Positions 16,932-26,359 of a stretch of 64,000 bases of DNA are shown piece by piece. The stretch is from Arthrobacter sp. NicSoilB8. GTDB taxonomy: Bacteria; Actinomycetota; Actinomycetes; Actinomycetales; Micrococcaceae. The stretch is from contig NZ_AP024655.1 in assembly GCF_019977355.1 (NCBI RefSeq), positions 2,666,001 to 2,730,000 on the forward strand, given 5' to 3'. Made by a program: the position numbers and the translations under genes. Below the pieces are notes generated by a model. That model saw only the letters and a program-made list of their open reading frames with translations. It was not told where the DNA came from and did no database searches. The stretch's first letter is position 1. The number at the start of each line of letters is the position of its first letter.

Positions 16932-19900
16932 ATGTTCGGCTGGATCACCCGTTTCAGTTTGCAGTTCCGCATCCTGGTTCTGGCCATGGCCGCCGGACTC
17001 ATTGCCTTCGGAGTAGTGAACGTCCCCCACGTGGCCATCGACACCATGCCCGAGTTTGCCCCCGCGCACGTCGAGATCCAGACCGAGGCCCTCGGCCTCT
17101 CCGCTGCCGAAGTCGAGCAGCTCATCACTTCTCCGATGGAGGCCGACCTGCTCAACGGGGTGGCCTGGCTCGATGAAATCCGATCCAAGTCCGTACCCGG
17201 CCTGTCCTCGATCGAGCTTGTGTTCGAGCCGGGCACGGACCTGCTGCGCGCGCGCCAGCTCGTGGCCGAACGCATGACCCAGGCGCACGCGCTGCCGAAC
17301 GTCTCGGCGCCGCCGCTGATCATGCAGCCGCTGTCGTCAACCAGCCGCGTGCTTATGGTCCGGATGAACTCCAAGCAGCTCTCCGGCATCGAAATGTCGG
17401 TCCTGGCCCGATGGAAGATCAAGCCGCGTTTGATCGGCATTCCGGGTGTCGCCAACGTTTCGATCTGGGGCCAGCGCGAGCAGCAGCTCCAGGTCGAGGT
17501 CACTCCCACGCAGCTGCGTGACAAGGGCATCACCCTCGAACAGGTCATCAAGACCGCGGGCAACGCCGTCTGGGTTTCTCCGCTGACCTTCCTGGAGGCG
17601 TCGACACCCGGCACGGGCGGGTTCGTGGAGTCACCGAGCCAGCGTCTGGGCATCCAGCACGTCTTGCCCATCCGGACACCCGCCGACCTGGCCAAGGTCA
17701 GCGTCGAGGACGCCGGCTCGCCCATGCTCCTGGGTGATATCGCCAAGGTGAAGGCGGACCACCAGCCGCTAATCGGCGACGCGGTCGTTGGCCAGGATGC
17801 AGGACTCTTGCTCGTCGTGGAGAAGTTCCCCGGGACCAGCGCGCTGCAGGTCACCAAGGATATCGAGGCTGCGCTGAACGATATGCAGCCCGGGCTTTCC
17901 GGAATCCAGATGGATACGTCCGTTTTCCGGCCCGCGTCGTTCCTGCAAGATGCCGTCGACGGCCTTGGCGTGGCACTGCTCGTGAGCCTCCTGATCGCCG
18001 TCCTGCTTTTCTGGCTGCTCTTCCGCTCCTGGCGTGTCGCCTTGATCGCCCTCGTGGCCATCACCACCACCGTCATGGCCGCAGGGGTCGTCCTCTACTT
18101 GCTTGAATCGACCCTGAATATTTCGATCCTCGCCGGCATCATGCTCGCTGCCGCCGTGATCGTGGGCGACATCGTGGAGGATATGCAGGCGCAACGGCGC
18201 CGGCCCTTGCGGACTACCGAGACCGAGACTGATGCCACCATCAGGTTCCGCCTGGTCCAACTGGTCCGCGGCGTCCGCACACCGTTGTTCCACGCTTCCC
18301 TCATCATGGCCGTGGCGCTGATTCCAACGCTGTTCGTTCCCGGAGTCGGCGGCGCGTTCTTCCAGCCACTGTTTTGGTCCATGGCGCTGACACTTGCTGT
18401 GTCGCTGCTGGTGGGCCTGTCCGTGACACCGGTCCTCGCGTATCTCCTGCTCCCCCGTGAGACTGCCCCGCGGGCAGACTCACCTGCTGCCATCAGGGCG
18501 AGGTCCTACTACGACCGGGCGCTCGAGGGCGCACGTTCACGCCGCGCACTGGGCATAGTTGCCGTCGCCGTCGTTGGCCTGCTCGGACTCGCCGCCGCGT
18601 CCCAGGTGGTCGGCAACCGCGCGGTCGTTCCCACTATTCCGGACCGGACGCTCCTGGTGCAGTGGGACTCCATGGCCGGCACGTCCAACGACGAGGTCCG
18701 CCGGCTGGCGTCGAAGGCGTCCGATGAGCTGCGAACCCTCCCGGGTGTTTCGGGAGTCGGCGGGCATATAGGCCGCGCCATTTCCTCCGACCAGGTTGTT
18801 GGGAACAGCTCCGCGGAACTCTGGGTCACGATCACACCGGATGCCAATTTCAGCGAGACTGAGCAGGCGGTCCGCTCGATCGTCCAAGGCTACCCGGGCA
18901 TCGCCAACAACGTCGTGAACTATTCCCAGCAGAAGATTGGCGAACAGCGCACCAGCATGGATCCGGGATTCGCAGTCCGCGTCTACGGCACCGAGATGCC
19001 GGTCCTGCGCGAGAAGGCCGAAGAGGTCCGCAAGGCTCTCGAGAAAATCGACGGCGTGCAGAACCCAACCATCAACGCCAGCGCTATGACGCCCATCGTC
19101 GAAGTCGAGGTCAACCTCGAGGCGGCGCAAAAGATCGGGATCAAGCCCGGCGACGCGCGGCGCGCAGCAGCTGCCCTCATGCAGGGCATCGTGGTCGGCA
19201 ACCTCTTCGAAGAACAGAAGGTCTTTGAGGTTGTGGTCCGCGGAGCAGTGGACGTCAGGGATGACCTGACCAGCATCCGCGAACTTCTGCTCGATACGCC
19301 GAACGGTGGCCAGGTCCAGCTGGGCCAGATCGCCGATGTTCGGCTCGTCCCCAATGAAGTCGTGATCATGCACGATGACACCTCGCGCAGGATCGACGTC
19401 GTGGCCGACGTCAGCGGACGGCCGCTGGCCGACATTCAGCACGATATTGAAGCCGCCATCGCGCAGATCCAGTTCCCGCTGGAATATCACGCCGAAATCC
19501 CGACCAAGTACGCCCAGGCGCAGGCCGCCGATGCCCTTTTGCTCTGGCTCGCAGCTGCTGCCCTTCTCGGCGTGTTCCTCCTGCTCCAGGCGGCGGTTCG
19601 CAGCTGGAAGCTGGCCCTCGCCATCTTCCTGGCACTGCCGGCGGCGCTGGCCGGCGCTGCCGTTGCAGCGTGGATCCTCGGCGAGGCAATTACCGTGCTG
19701 GCGCTCACTGCGTTTGCCGCGGTGCTGGCCGTCGCCGGACGCAACGCGGCCCTGCTCTCGGCCCGTGCGGATGAGCTGTGGCGGGCAGCCCCGCAGGACT
19801 CCCCCGACAAGATCGTCATGCTGGCAGCCAGGGACAGGGTATCGCCCATCCTGAAGTCCGCCCTCGTCACGGCGGCGATCCTGATTCCGCCGGGACTCTT

Positions 19901-20108
19901 CGGCGGCGCCGTGGGCGGCGCCCTCCTGGGGCCGATGTCCCTGATCATTATCGGCGGACTCATCACTACAACCCTCATCGGGATCTTCGTACTCCCCCTC
20001 CTCGCGCTCTGGTTCGGACCCCGATCCGCCCCTGAGGAATGGGCCGAAGTCTACGAAGCCGAGGTACCCGTTCAGCCCGATACGCAGGAAAAGGTGGAAG
20101 TAAAATGA
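16932..20108 (+). CDS. RND efflux permease, heavy-metal-efflux (CusA/CzcA) type, first copy
   Basis: 1058 residues with the full RND layout: TM1 (~13-33), a large extracytoplasmic loop (PEFAPAHVEIQTEALGLSAA; GVANVSIWG), TM2-6 from ~340, a second loop, and TM7-12 to ~1030. The family run LQPLSSTSRVLM-type (MQPLSSTSRVLMV) is present. In TM4 the usual two-aspartate motif reads VIVGDIVEDMQ: residue 412 is Gly and the later Glu is Gln, unlike the second permease here. In a monoderm this exports across the cytoplasmic membrane. It ends in an ATGA overlap with the adaptor gene. The substrate (metal or other) is not evident. Confidence 0.85.
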   Translation: MFGWITRFSLQFRILVLAMAAGLIAFGVVNVPHVAIDTMPEFAPAHVEIQTEALGLSAAEVEQLITSPMEADLLNGVAWLDEIRSKSVPGLSSIELVFEPGTDLLRARQLVAERMTQAHALPNVSAPPLIMQPLSSTSRVLMVRMNSKQLSGIEMSVLARWKIKPRLIGIPGVANVSIWGQREQQLQVEVTPTQLRDKGITLEQVIKTAGNAVWVSPLTFLEASTPGTGGFVESPSQRLGIQHVLPIRTPADLAKVSVEDAGSPMLLGDIAKVKADHQPLIGDAVVGQDAGLLLVVEKFPGTSALQVTKDIEAALNDMQPGLSGIQMDTSVFRPASFLQDAVDGLGVALLVSLLIAVLLFWLLFRSWRVALIALVAITTTVMAAGVVLYLLESTLNISILAGIMLAAAVIVGDIVEDMQAQRRRPLRTTETETDATIRFRLVQLVRGVRTPLFHASLIMAVALIPTLFVPGVGGAFFQPLFWSMALTLAVSLLVGLSVTPVLAYLLLPRETAPRADSPAAIRARSYYDRALEGARSRRALGIVAVAVVGLLGLAAASQVVGNRAVVPTIPDRTLLVQWDSMAGTSNDEVRRLASKASDELRTLPGVSGVGGHIGRAISSDQVVGNSSAELWVTITPDANFSETEQAVRSIVQGYPGIANNVVNYSQQKIGEQRTSMDPGFAVRVYGTEMPVLREKAEEVRKALEKIDGVQNPTINASAMTPIVEVEVNLEAAQKIGIKPGDARRAAAALMQGIVVGNLFEEQKVFEVVVRGAVDVRDDLTSIRELLLDTPNGGQVQLGQIADVRLVPNEVVIMHDDTSRRIDVVADVSGRPLADIQHDIEAAIAQIQFPLEYHAEIPTKYAQAQAADALLLWLAAAALLGVFLLLQAAVRSWKLALAIFLALPAALAGAAVAAWILGEAITVLALTAFAAVLAVAGRNAALLSARADELWRAAPQDSPDKIVMLAARDRVSPILKSALVTAAILIPPGLFGGAVGGALLGPMSLIIIGGLITTTLIGIFVLPLLALWFGPRSAPEEWAEVYEAEVPVQPDTQEKVEVK

Positions 20109-20563
20109 CCAGCCAAAAGCCCCAACTCCGTCTGGCCGTGGCGGCCGCAGTCTGTGCCGTCACTCTCTTCAGCCTCCCGGCTTGCGCGCAGTCCACCGCG
20201 GTGACACCAGCAGCGGTGGCTGGTGCGGCCCCTGTCAAGGTGGAGAAGAACGCTACCACCGGCATCGCCAAGCTGACCCTGACCGAACACGGTCTGGCAC
20301 GCATCGATTTGAAGACGGAACCCGCTAAGGCGGGCGCCGGAACCGACGTGTTGCTGCCCTACGCCTCGCTGCTGTATGACGCCAGCGGCAAGACCTGGGT
20401 CTACACCAACCCCGCCCCGCGGGTGTTCGAGCGCCAAGCCGTGACCGTCAGCAAAGTCGAAGCCGGAGTGGTCACGGCCAGCAAGGGCCCGGCCGTGGGG
20501 ACTCCGGTGGTAACTGTCGGCGCCGTTGAACTATTTGGCGCCGAGTTGAACACGGGTAAATGA
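20105..20563 (+). CDS. Small putative lipoprotein, RND adaptor (CusB-like) fragment domain
   Basis: 152 residues. An N-terminal export signal (LRLAVAAAVCAVTLFSLPAC) ends in an imperfect lipobox, so lipidation at Cys is likely. The mature ~125 residues resemble only the C-terminal membrane-proximal part of CusB/HlyD adaptors: VLLPYASLLYDASGKTWVYT, then VTVSKVEAGVVTASKGPAVG and VVTVGAVELFG. The lipoyl and helical hairpin domains that reach an outer-membrane channel are absent, as fits a cell without one. The start overlaps the upstream permease stop (ATGA), and one base separates its stop from the next permease ATG. An upstream ATG at 20039 in the same frame is within the permease and unlikely. 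Confidence 0.8.
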   Translation: MTSQKPQLRLAVAAAVCAVTLFSLPACAQSTAVTPAAVAGAAPVKVEKNATTGIAKLTLTEHGLARIDLKTEPAKAGAGTDVLLPYASLLYDASGKTWVYTNPAPRVFERQAVTVSKVEAGVVTASKGPAVGTPVVTVGAVELFGAELNTGK

Positions 20564-20564
20564 C

Positions 20565-23500
20565 ATGCGTCGAATAATCGCAGCCAGCCTCAGGTTCAGA
20601 TCGATCGTCATCGCGTTGGCTGCCGCGCTGATGATCGTCGGCGGCGCGCAGCTCAGCAGCGCGTCGGTGGACGTGTTCCCCGAATTCGCGCCGCCGAAAG
20701 TCGAAGTCCAGACAGCTTGCCTGGGACTCACCGCCGCCGAGGTCGAAGAACTGGTGTCGGTTCCCATGGAAGAGGCGTTCAACGGCATCGATGGCCTCGA
20801 CCACATGAGATCCAAGTCAGTCCCCCAGCTCTCGTCGATTGTGCTGGAATTCGAGAACGGCACGGATCTGCTCACCGCCAGGCAACTGGTGTCGGAGCGC
20901 ATGGCAACGGTCATCCCGACCCTGCCCACCTGGGCTGCCCCTCCCCTGATGCTGCAGCCTCTGTCCTCGACCAGCCGCGTCATGAAGATCGGCCTGTCCT
21001 CGGACACCCGGTCGCTCATCGAGATGTCCATGATTTCCTATTGGAACATCAGGGCTCATCTGCTGCGCGTTCCGGGGGTCGCCAACGTGGCCATCTGGGG
21101 CGAACGCCTCCAGATGCTCCAGGTGCAGGTTGATCCGGCCAGGCTGGCAGCCCACAACGTCACCTTGGAAAACGTGATGAGCTCAACCTCCGACGCCTTG
21201 GACGCGGGCCTGCTGCAGTACTCCCCGGGCGCCCTCATCGGCACCGGAGGGGCGCTCGAAACGCCGAACCAGTCTCTTGGGATCCGGCACGTACAAGCCA
21301 TCACCTCGCCGGCGGAACTTGCCCAGGTGGCGCTGGAGGACCGCGAGGGACAGCCTCCCCTGCGGCTCGCCGACGTGGCGAACGTCGTGGAGGACCACCA
21401 GCAGCTGATCGGTGACGCGGTGATCAATGGCGGCCCCGGCCTGATGCTGATTGTCGAAAAGCTGCCGTGGGGCAACACCCTCGAAGTCACCCGTGGTGTG
21501 GAGGAGGCCCTCAAGGAACTGCAGCCCGGCCTGACCGGGATTGCCGTGGACACCACCTTGTTCCGGCCTGCCTCATTCATCGAGGAGTCGCTCGGCAACC
21601 TGAGTCTCGCGCTTCTGCTGGGCTGCTTCCTGGTGGTCCTGGTGCTCAGCGTTTTCCTGTTCCAGTGGCGGACAGCGCTGATCAGCGTGACGGCGATCCC
21701 GTTGTCGCTGATGGCAGCGGCCCTCGTGCTCTATTGGACCGGAGGCACTATTAATACGATGGTGCTTGCGGGGCTGGTGATCGCCGTCGGGGTGGTGGTG
21801 GACGATGCCATCATCGATGTCGAGAACATCGTCAGGCGACTCCGACACCACCGCGCCAGCGGCGGGACCGAAAGCACCGCCCGCGTGGTCGTCAATGCCT
21901 CACTGGAGGTCCGCGGACCTATTGTGTACGCGACCTTGATCATCGTCGCCGCCACGGTGCCGATCTTCTTCCTGGACGGGCTGACCGGCGCGTTCTTCCG
22001 GCCGCTGGCAATCTCCTACACCCTCGCGGTGTTTGCGTCCATGCTGGTTGCACTCACCGTCACCCCTGCGATGGCCTACATCTTCCTCCGCAACGCCAAG
22101 CTGGAAGACCGGGACCCCCCGGTAGTCAGGGTACTGAAGCGCTGGTACGGCAAGTTGCTTCGCCCCATGGTCCGCAGGCCCGCGCCGGGATACCTTGCCC
22201 TTGGCGCCCTGGGGGTCATCGGCATTGTGGCGGCACCGTTGTTGGGCCAATCATTGCTCCCGTCGTTCAAGGAGCGTGACTTCCTGATGCACTGGCTCAC
22301 ACAGCCTGGCACGTCCAACGCCGAGGAAGTCCGGGTCAGCCAACTGGCCTGCAAGGAGCTCATGACCATCCCGGGAGTGAACAACTGCGGGTCCCACATC
22401 GGGCAGGCTTTCAACGCCGACGAGGTGGTGGGCGTCTACTTCGGTGAGAACTGGATCAGCGTCGACCCCTCCGTGAACTACGAGAAGACCCTGGCATCCA
22501 TCCAGGAAGTGGTGGATGGCTACCCCGGAATCGTCCGGGACGTCCAGACCTACCTCAAGGAACGCATCCGCGAGGTGCTCACAGGCACGGGCTACGCCGT
22601 CGTCGTGCGGGTGTATGGAGACGACCTCGCGACGCTTCGCCAGGAAGCTGACAAGATCAAGGGCATCCTGGGCGGCATTGACGGTGCCATTGGTGCGAAG
22701 GTCGCCCTCCAGACCAGCATTCCGCAGATCAACGTGGAAGTGAATCTGGAGGCCGCCAATCGGTACGGACTGAAACCGGGCGACGTACGCCGTGCCGCAG
22801 CCACGTTGGTCTCCGGCGAAGAAGTCGGCGACGTCTACCGGGACGGCAAAGCCTACGACGTCCAGGTGTGGAGCGCACCGGAGATTCGTACCAGTGTCAC
22901 GAGCATTGAGAATCTACCGCTCGATACACCGGGCGGGCAAAGGATCCGGCTGGCTGATGTCGCCACGATCTCGGTCAAACCCACGCCCAATGTCATTGAG
23001 CGTTCCGAGGGATCCCGACGCATTGATGTCAGTGCCAACGTCAAGGAAGGCGATCTGGCCAAGGTTGTGGAGAAGTTGAAGTCCGACATGGAGTCGATCG
23101 ATTTCCCGGTCGGATACGAAGCGGTTGTCCTCGGCGAATACGCCGAACGCCAGGCCGCCTCGCAACGACTGCTGCTCTACTCGATCGGCGCGGTTGTCGT
23201 GGTCTTCCTCCTGCTCCAGGCGGCGTTCCGGAGCTGGCGGCTGGCCGTCCTGGCCCTCCTGACGCTGCCGGTCGCCTTGGTCGGTGGCGTGATTGCCGCC
23301 CACCTCAGCGGCGGGATCCTCTCGCTGGGTTCCCTGGTCGGTTTCCTGACGCTGATGGGTATCGCCGCCCGCAACGGCATCCTGCTCATCAACCACTGCC
23401 AGCATCTGGAGCAGTACGAGGGCGTGGCCTTCGGACCTGCCCTGGTGCTGCGGGGGGCGTCCGAACGGTTGTCGCCGATTCTGATGACCACCCTGGCCAC

Positions 23501-23708
23501 TGCACTGGCCCTTGTGCCGCTGGTGGTCATGGGAAACCTCCCGGGCCATGAGATTGAACATCCCATGGCGGTGGTGATCCTCGGCGGCCTGGTGACCTCC
23601 ACACTGGTGAACCTGTTCATTGTTCCATCGCTCTATCTGCGGTTCGCCAAGAAGGGCCCTGCGCGTGAACGCGGGCCCCGGCAGCCGGAACCCGTACCGG
23701 CCGCATAG
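20565..23708 (+). CDS. RND efflux permease, heavy-metal-efflux (CusA/CzcA) type, second copy
   Basis: 1047 residues, complete RND permease. N-terminal TM1, then VFPEFAPPKVEVQTACLGLTAAE, GVANVAIWG, and the LQPLSSTSRVMK run. TM4 carries the intact proton-relay motif VVVDDAIIDVENIVRR (Asp413, Asp414, Asp418, Glu420). The second half has GTSNAEEVR, PGVNNCGSHIGQAF and TM7-12 ending near residue 1025, with a basic, Pro-rich tail. It is clearly related to the first permease over its whole length, so the pair probably arose by duplication and may form mixed trimers. Metal specificity is not shown by the sequence. Confidence 0.88.
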   Translation: MRRIIAASLRFRSIVIALAAALMIVGGAQLSSASVDVFPEFAPPKVEVQTACLGLTAAEVEELVSVPMEEAFNGIDGLDHMRSKSVPQLSSIVLEFENGTDLLTARQLVSERMATVIPTLPTWAAPPLMLQPLSSTSRVMKIGLSSDTRSLIEMSMISYWNIRAHLLRVPGVANVAIWGERLQMLQVQVDPARLAAHNVTLENVMSSTSDALDAGLLQYSPGALIGTGGALETPNQSLGIRHVQAITSPAELAQVALEDREGQPPLRLADVANVVEDHQQLIGDAVINGGPGLMLIVEKLPWGNTLEVTRGVEEALKELQPGLTGIAVDTTLFRPASFIEESLGNLSLALLLGCFLVVLVLSVFLFQWRTALISVTAIPLSLMAAALVLYWTGGTINTMVLAGLVIAVGVVVDDAIIDVENIVRRLRHHRASGGTESTARVVVNASLEVRGPIVYATLIIVAATVPIFFLDGLTGAFFRPLAISYTLAVFASMLVALTVTPAMAYIFLRNAKLEDRDPPVVRVLKRWYGKLLRPMVRRPAPGYLALGALGVIGIVAAPLLGQSLLPSFKERDFLMHWLTQPGTSNAEEVRVSQLACKELMTIPGVNNCGSHIGQAFNADEVVGVYFGENWISVDPSVNYEKTLASIQEVVDGYPGIVRDVQTYLKERIREVLTGTGYAVVVRVYGDDLATLRQEADKIKGILGGIDGAIGAKVALQTSIPQINVEVNLEAANRYGLKPGDVRRAAATLVSGEEVGDVYRDGKAYDVQVWSAPEIRTSVTSIENLPLDTPGGQRIRLADVATISVKPTPNVIERSEGSRRIDVSANVKEGDLAKVVEKLKSDMESIDFPVGYEAVVLGEYAERQAASQRLLLYSIGAVVVVFLLLQAAFRSWRLAVLALLTLPVALVGGVIAAHLSGGILSLGSLVGFLTLMGIAARNGILLINHCQHLEQYEGVAFGPALVLRGASERLSPILMTTLATALALVPLVVMGNLPGHEIEHPMAVVILGGLVTSTLVNLFIVPSLYLRFAKKGPARERGPRQPEPVPAA

Positions 23709-23739
23709 CAACAAGCACCAACAATGAGAGGCCAGAAAG

Positions 23740-24654
23740 ATGACTGCAAGAAGTAGGAGATTCAGCGCTTACGGCTCCGTGCTCTTGTTGGTGGTGGGAT
23801 CGCTGACGGCGGCGACGGCAGCCACGGCGGCTTCTGCCGCGCCGGCGGCCGCCAGTTCGCAGGAACTGTGCGGCCCCGGCTCGGCATTGAGGTTCAATCG
23901 TTCCGCGTTCCCGGCAAAGCCGGTGATCGACAACCAATGGCTCAAGCTCAGGCCCGGCATGCAGTACACCACCACGGGGAAAGTCGTCTCCCCGGACGGA
24001 ACGAGTGTTCGGAAGGTGGTCAGCACTGTCACGGGGCTGACCAAGGTCATCGACGGAGTCAAGACGATTGTGGTCTGGGACCGGGACTACTCAGACGGTG
24101 AGCTCGTGGAATCCGAGCTCGCGTTCTTCGCCCAGACGGAGAGAGGGGCAGTCTGGCTGTTCGGCGAGTATCCGGAGGAGTACGAGAACGGCAAGCTTGT
24201 CGGCGCGCCCAGCACCTTCATCAGCGGCCTCGACAGGGCCCGGGCCGGCATCGCGATGCAGGCCGAGCCGCACCGGAACACGCCGGCCTACGTGCAGGCC
24301 TACGCTCCCAGGGTGGACTTCCTGGACTGCGGTCAGGTCAAAGACAAGCACCTGCGGGTCTGCGTCCCCACGGGGTGCTACAACGACGTCATGGTCATTG
24401 ATGAATTCAACCCGCTGGACCCACCCAGTGCGGGCCACCAGCGCAAGTACTACTCGGCCGGGACCGGGCTCATCAAAGTGACCGCCGTCGGCGGCGAAGA
24501 CCGGGAGTCCCTGGACCTGGTCAAGGTCACGAGGCTCACCAGCGCGGTGCTGTCCAGAATCAACGCCCGTGCGCTGGAGCTCGACCGCCGGGGCTACACG
24601 GTCAGCAAGGATGTGTACGCCAAGACGCCACGCGCCGTTGTGTCAACGCCCTGA
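23740..24654 (+). CDS. Secreted protein of unknown function, RND-operon member
   Basis: 304 residues. The N-terminal signal peptide has a basic start (MTARSRRF), a hydrophobic core and an Ala-rich region with AAPAAA cleavage candidates near 35-40. The mature protein resembles a widespread family of exported bacterial proteins of unknown function, with the run IVVWDRDYSDGELVESELAF, then FAQTERGAVWLFGEYPEEY and later cysteines (DCGQ, VCVPTGC). It lies 31 bp after the second permease and before the shared terminator, so it is probably cotranscribed. A role as extracellular binding partner is only a guess. Confidence 0.7.
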   Translation: MTARSRRFSAYGSVLLLVVGSLTAATAATAASAAPAAASSQELCGPGSALRFNRSAFPAKPVIDNQWLKLRPGMQYTTTGKVVSPDGTSVRKVVSTVTGLTKVIDGVKTIVVWDRDYSDGELVESELAFFAQTERGAVWLFGEYPEEYENGKLVGAPSTFISGLDRARAGIAMQAEPHRNTPAYVQAYAPRVDFLDCGQVKDKHLRVCVPTGCYNDVMVIDEFNPLDPPSAGHQRKYYSAGTGLIKVTAVGGEDRESLDLVKVTRLTSAVLSRINARALELDRRGYTVSKDVYAKTPRAVVSTP

Positions 24655-24724
24655 CCCGGGACAAGCCTGCGCGGCAAAATCCGATGCAGAGCGGCGTGGC
24701 GCGGACAGAGTAACCCGGGACAAA

Positions 24725-24763
24725 GAAGAGCCCCGGCCAGGGAAAACCTGGTCGGGGCTCTTC
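24725..24763. terminator. Strong bidirectional terminator, RND operon / glpK
   Basis: 17-bp inverted repeat with one G-T wobble (GAAGAGCCCCGGCCAGG / CCTGGTCGGGGCTCTTC) and a 5-nt loop GAAAA, flanked by an A-rich left and T-rich right edge. It lies between the convergent RND-operon and glp transcripts. Confidence 0.85.
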
Positions 24764-24802
24764 GTTGTCAGCCGGGACTGTGCCCGCCGGACCGGGGTCC
24801 GG

Positions 24803-26317
24803 CTACTTGACGTCCTCGTCAACCCAGTCCATGGACTTGGTGACGGCCTTCTTCCAGAGGCGCATCTGGCGGTCCCGCTCGGACTGTTCCATTTGCGGCT
24901 CCCAGCGCTTGTCCTCGGCCCAGTTAGCCGAGCACTCGCCCAGGTCCTTCCAGAATCCGACGGCGAGGCCGGCGGCGTAGGCGGCTCCCAGCGCCGTCGT
25001 CTCCACCACCTTCGGCCGGATGACCGGCACGCCGAGGATGTCCGCCTGGAACTGCATGAGGGCATCGTTGGCGACCATGCCGCCGTCGACCTTCAGTTCC
25101 GTCAGCGGGACCCCCGAGTCGGCGTTCACGGCGTCCAGCACCTCACGGGTCTGGAAGGCGGTCGCTTCCAGCGCCGCGCGGGCAATGTGGTTCCTGTTCA
25201 CAAAACGGGTCAGGCCCACAATGGCGCCGCGGGCGTCAGAGCGCCAGTACGGCGCGAAGAGGCCCGAGAACGCGGGCACAATGTAGACGCCGCCGTTGTC
25301 CTCCACCGCGGCGGCGAGGCTCTCGACCTCCGGGGCGCTGCCGATCATTCCGAGGTTGTCCCGCAGCCACTGGATCAACGAACCGGTGACGGCAATGGAG
25401 CCCTCCAGCGCGTAGTGCGGCGCCGCATCGCCGAGCTTGTACCCGACCGTGGTCAGGAGCCCGTTCTTGGAGTGGACAATTTCCTCGCCGGTGTTGAAGA
25501 TCAGGAAGCAGCCCGTGCCATACGTGTTCTTGGCTTCACCGGCGTCGAAGGCCGCCTGCCCGAACGTGGCCGCCTGCTGGTCGCCCAGAATGCCGGCCAC
25601 CGGCACCTCGCGCAGCAGCTGGGAGGTGTGCACCGTGCCGTAGACCTCGGAGGAGGACTTGATGGCCGGCATCATGGAGGCCGGGACGCCGAAAGCGTCC
25701 AGGATCTCCTGGTCCCAGGACAGCGTCTCGAGGTCCATGAACATGGTCCTCGAGGCGTTGGTCACGTCGGTGACGTGCACGCCGCCGTCGGTCCCGCCGG
25801 TCAGGTTCCAGAGCACCCAGCAGTCAGTGTTGCCGAAGACGAGGTCGCCGGCTTCCGCCTTGGCCCGGGCGCCCTCGACGTTGTCCAGGATCCACTTGAT
25901 CTTGGTGCCCGAGAAGTAGGTTGCCAGCGGCAGGCCGACCTTCTGCTTGAAGCGCTCCGGTCCCCCGTCCTTCGCCAGCTCGTCCACGATCGGCTGGGTA
26001 CGGGTGTCCTGCCACACGATCGCGTTGTACACCGCCTCGCCGGTGGTCTTGTCCCACACAACCGCCGTTTCGCGCTGGTTGGTAATGCCGACGGCGGCGA
26101 TGTCGTGACGGGTCAGGTTCGCCTTGGACAGGGCGGAGCCGATCACTTCGCGGGTGTTGTTCCAGATTTCGGCGGGATTGTGCTCCACCCAGCCGGCCTG
26201 GGGGAAGATCTGCTCATGCTCCATCTGGCCCGAGGAGACAATGCTGCCGCTGTGGTCAAACACGATGGCGCGCGTGCTGGTGGTGCCCTGGTCGATGGCG
26301 ACTACGTACTGGTTCAT
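24803..26317 (-). CDS. glpK: Glycerol kinase
   Basis: 504 residues, standard GlpK length; makes sn-glycerol-3-phosphate from glycerol and ATP. The N-terminal phosphate-binding loop is DQGTTSTR (9-16). Conserved runs include [36 protein letters not shown] and [12 protein letters not shown]. The C-terminal FGGY signature region ([13 protein letters not shown]) is complete. It is the last gene of glpD-glpF-glpK, 42 bp after glpF. It stops just short of the shared terminator at 24725. Confidence 0.97.
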   Translation of the reverse strand: MNQYVVAIDQGTTSTRAIVFDHSGSIVSSGQMEHEQIFPQAGWVEHNPAEIWNNTREVIGSALSKANLTRHDIAAVGITNQRETAVVWDKTTGEAVYNAIVWQDTRTQPIVDELAKDGGPERFKQKVGLPLATYFSGTKIKWILDNVEGARAKAEAGDLVFGNTDCWVLWNLTGGTDGGVHVTDVTNASRTMFMDLETLSWDQEILDAFGVPASMMPAIKSSSEVYGTVHTSQLLREVPVAGILGDQQAATFGQAAFDAGEAKNTYGTGCFLIFNTGEEIVHSKNGLLTTVGYKLGDAAPHYALEGSIAVTGSLIQWLRDNLGMIGSAPEVESLAAAVEDNGGVYIVPAFSGLFAPYWRSDARGAIVGLTRFVNRNHIARAALEATAFQTREVLDAVNADSGVPLTELKVDGGMVANDALMQFQADILGVPVIRPKVVETTALGAAYAAGLAVGFWKDLGECSANWAEDKRWEPQMEQSERDRQMRLWKKAVTKSMDWVDEDVK

Positions 26318-26359
26318 ATTGACGTCCTTGTCTGTTGTGCGTGGCAGTTGATCTGGCGG

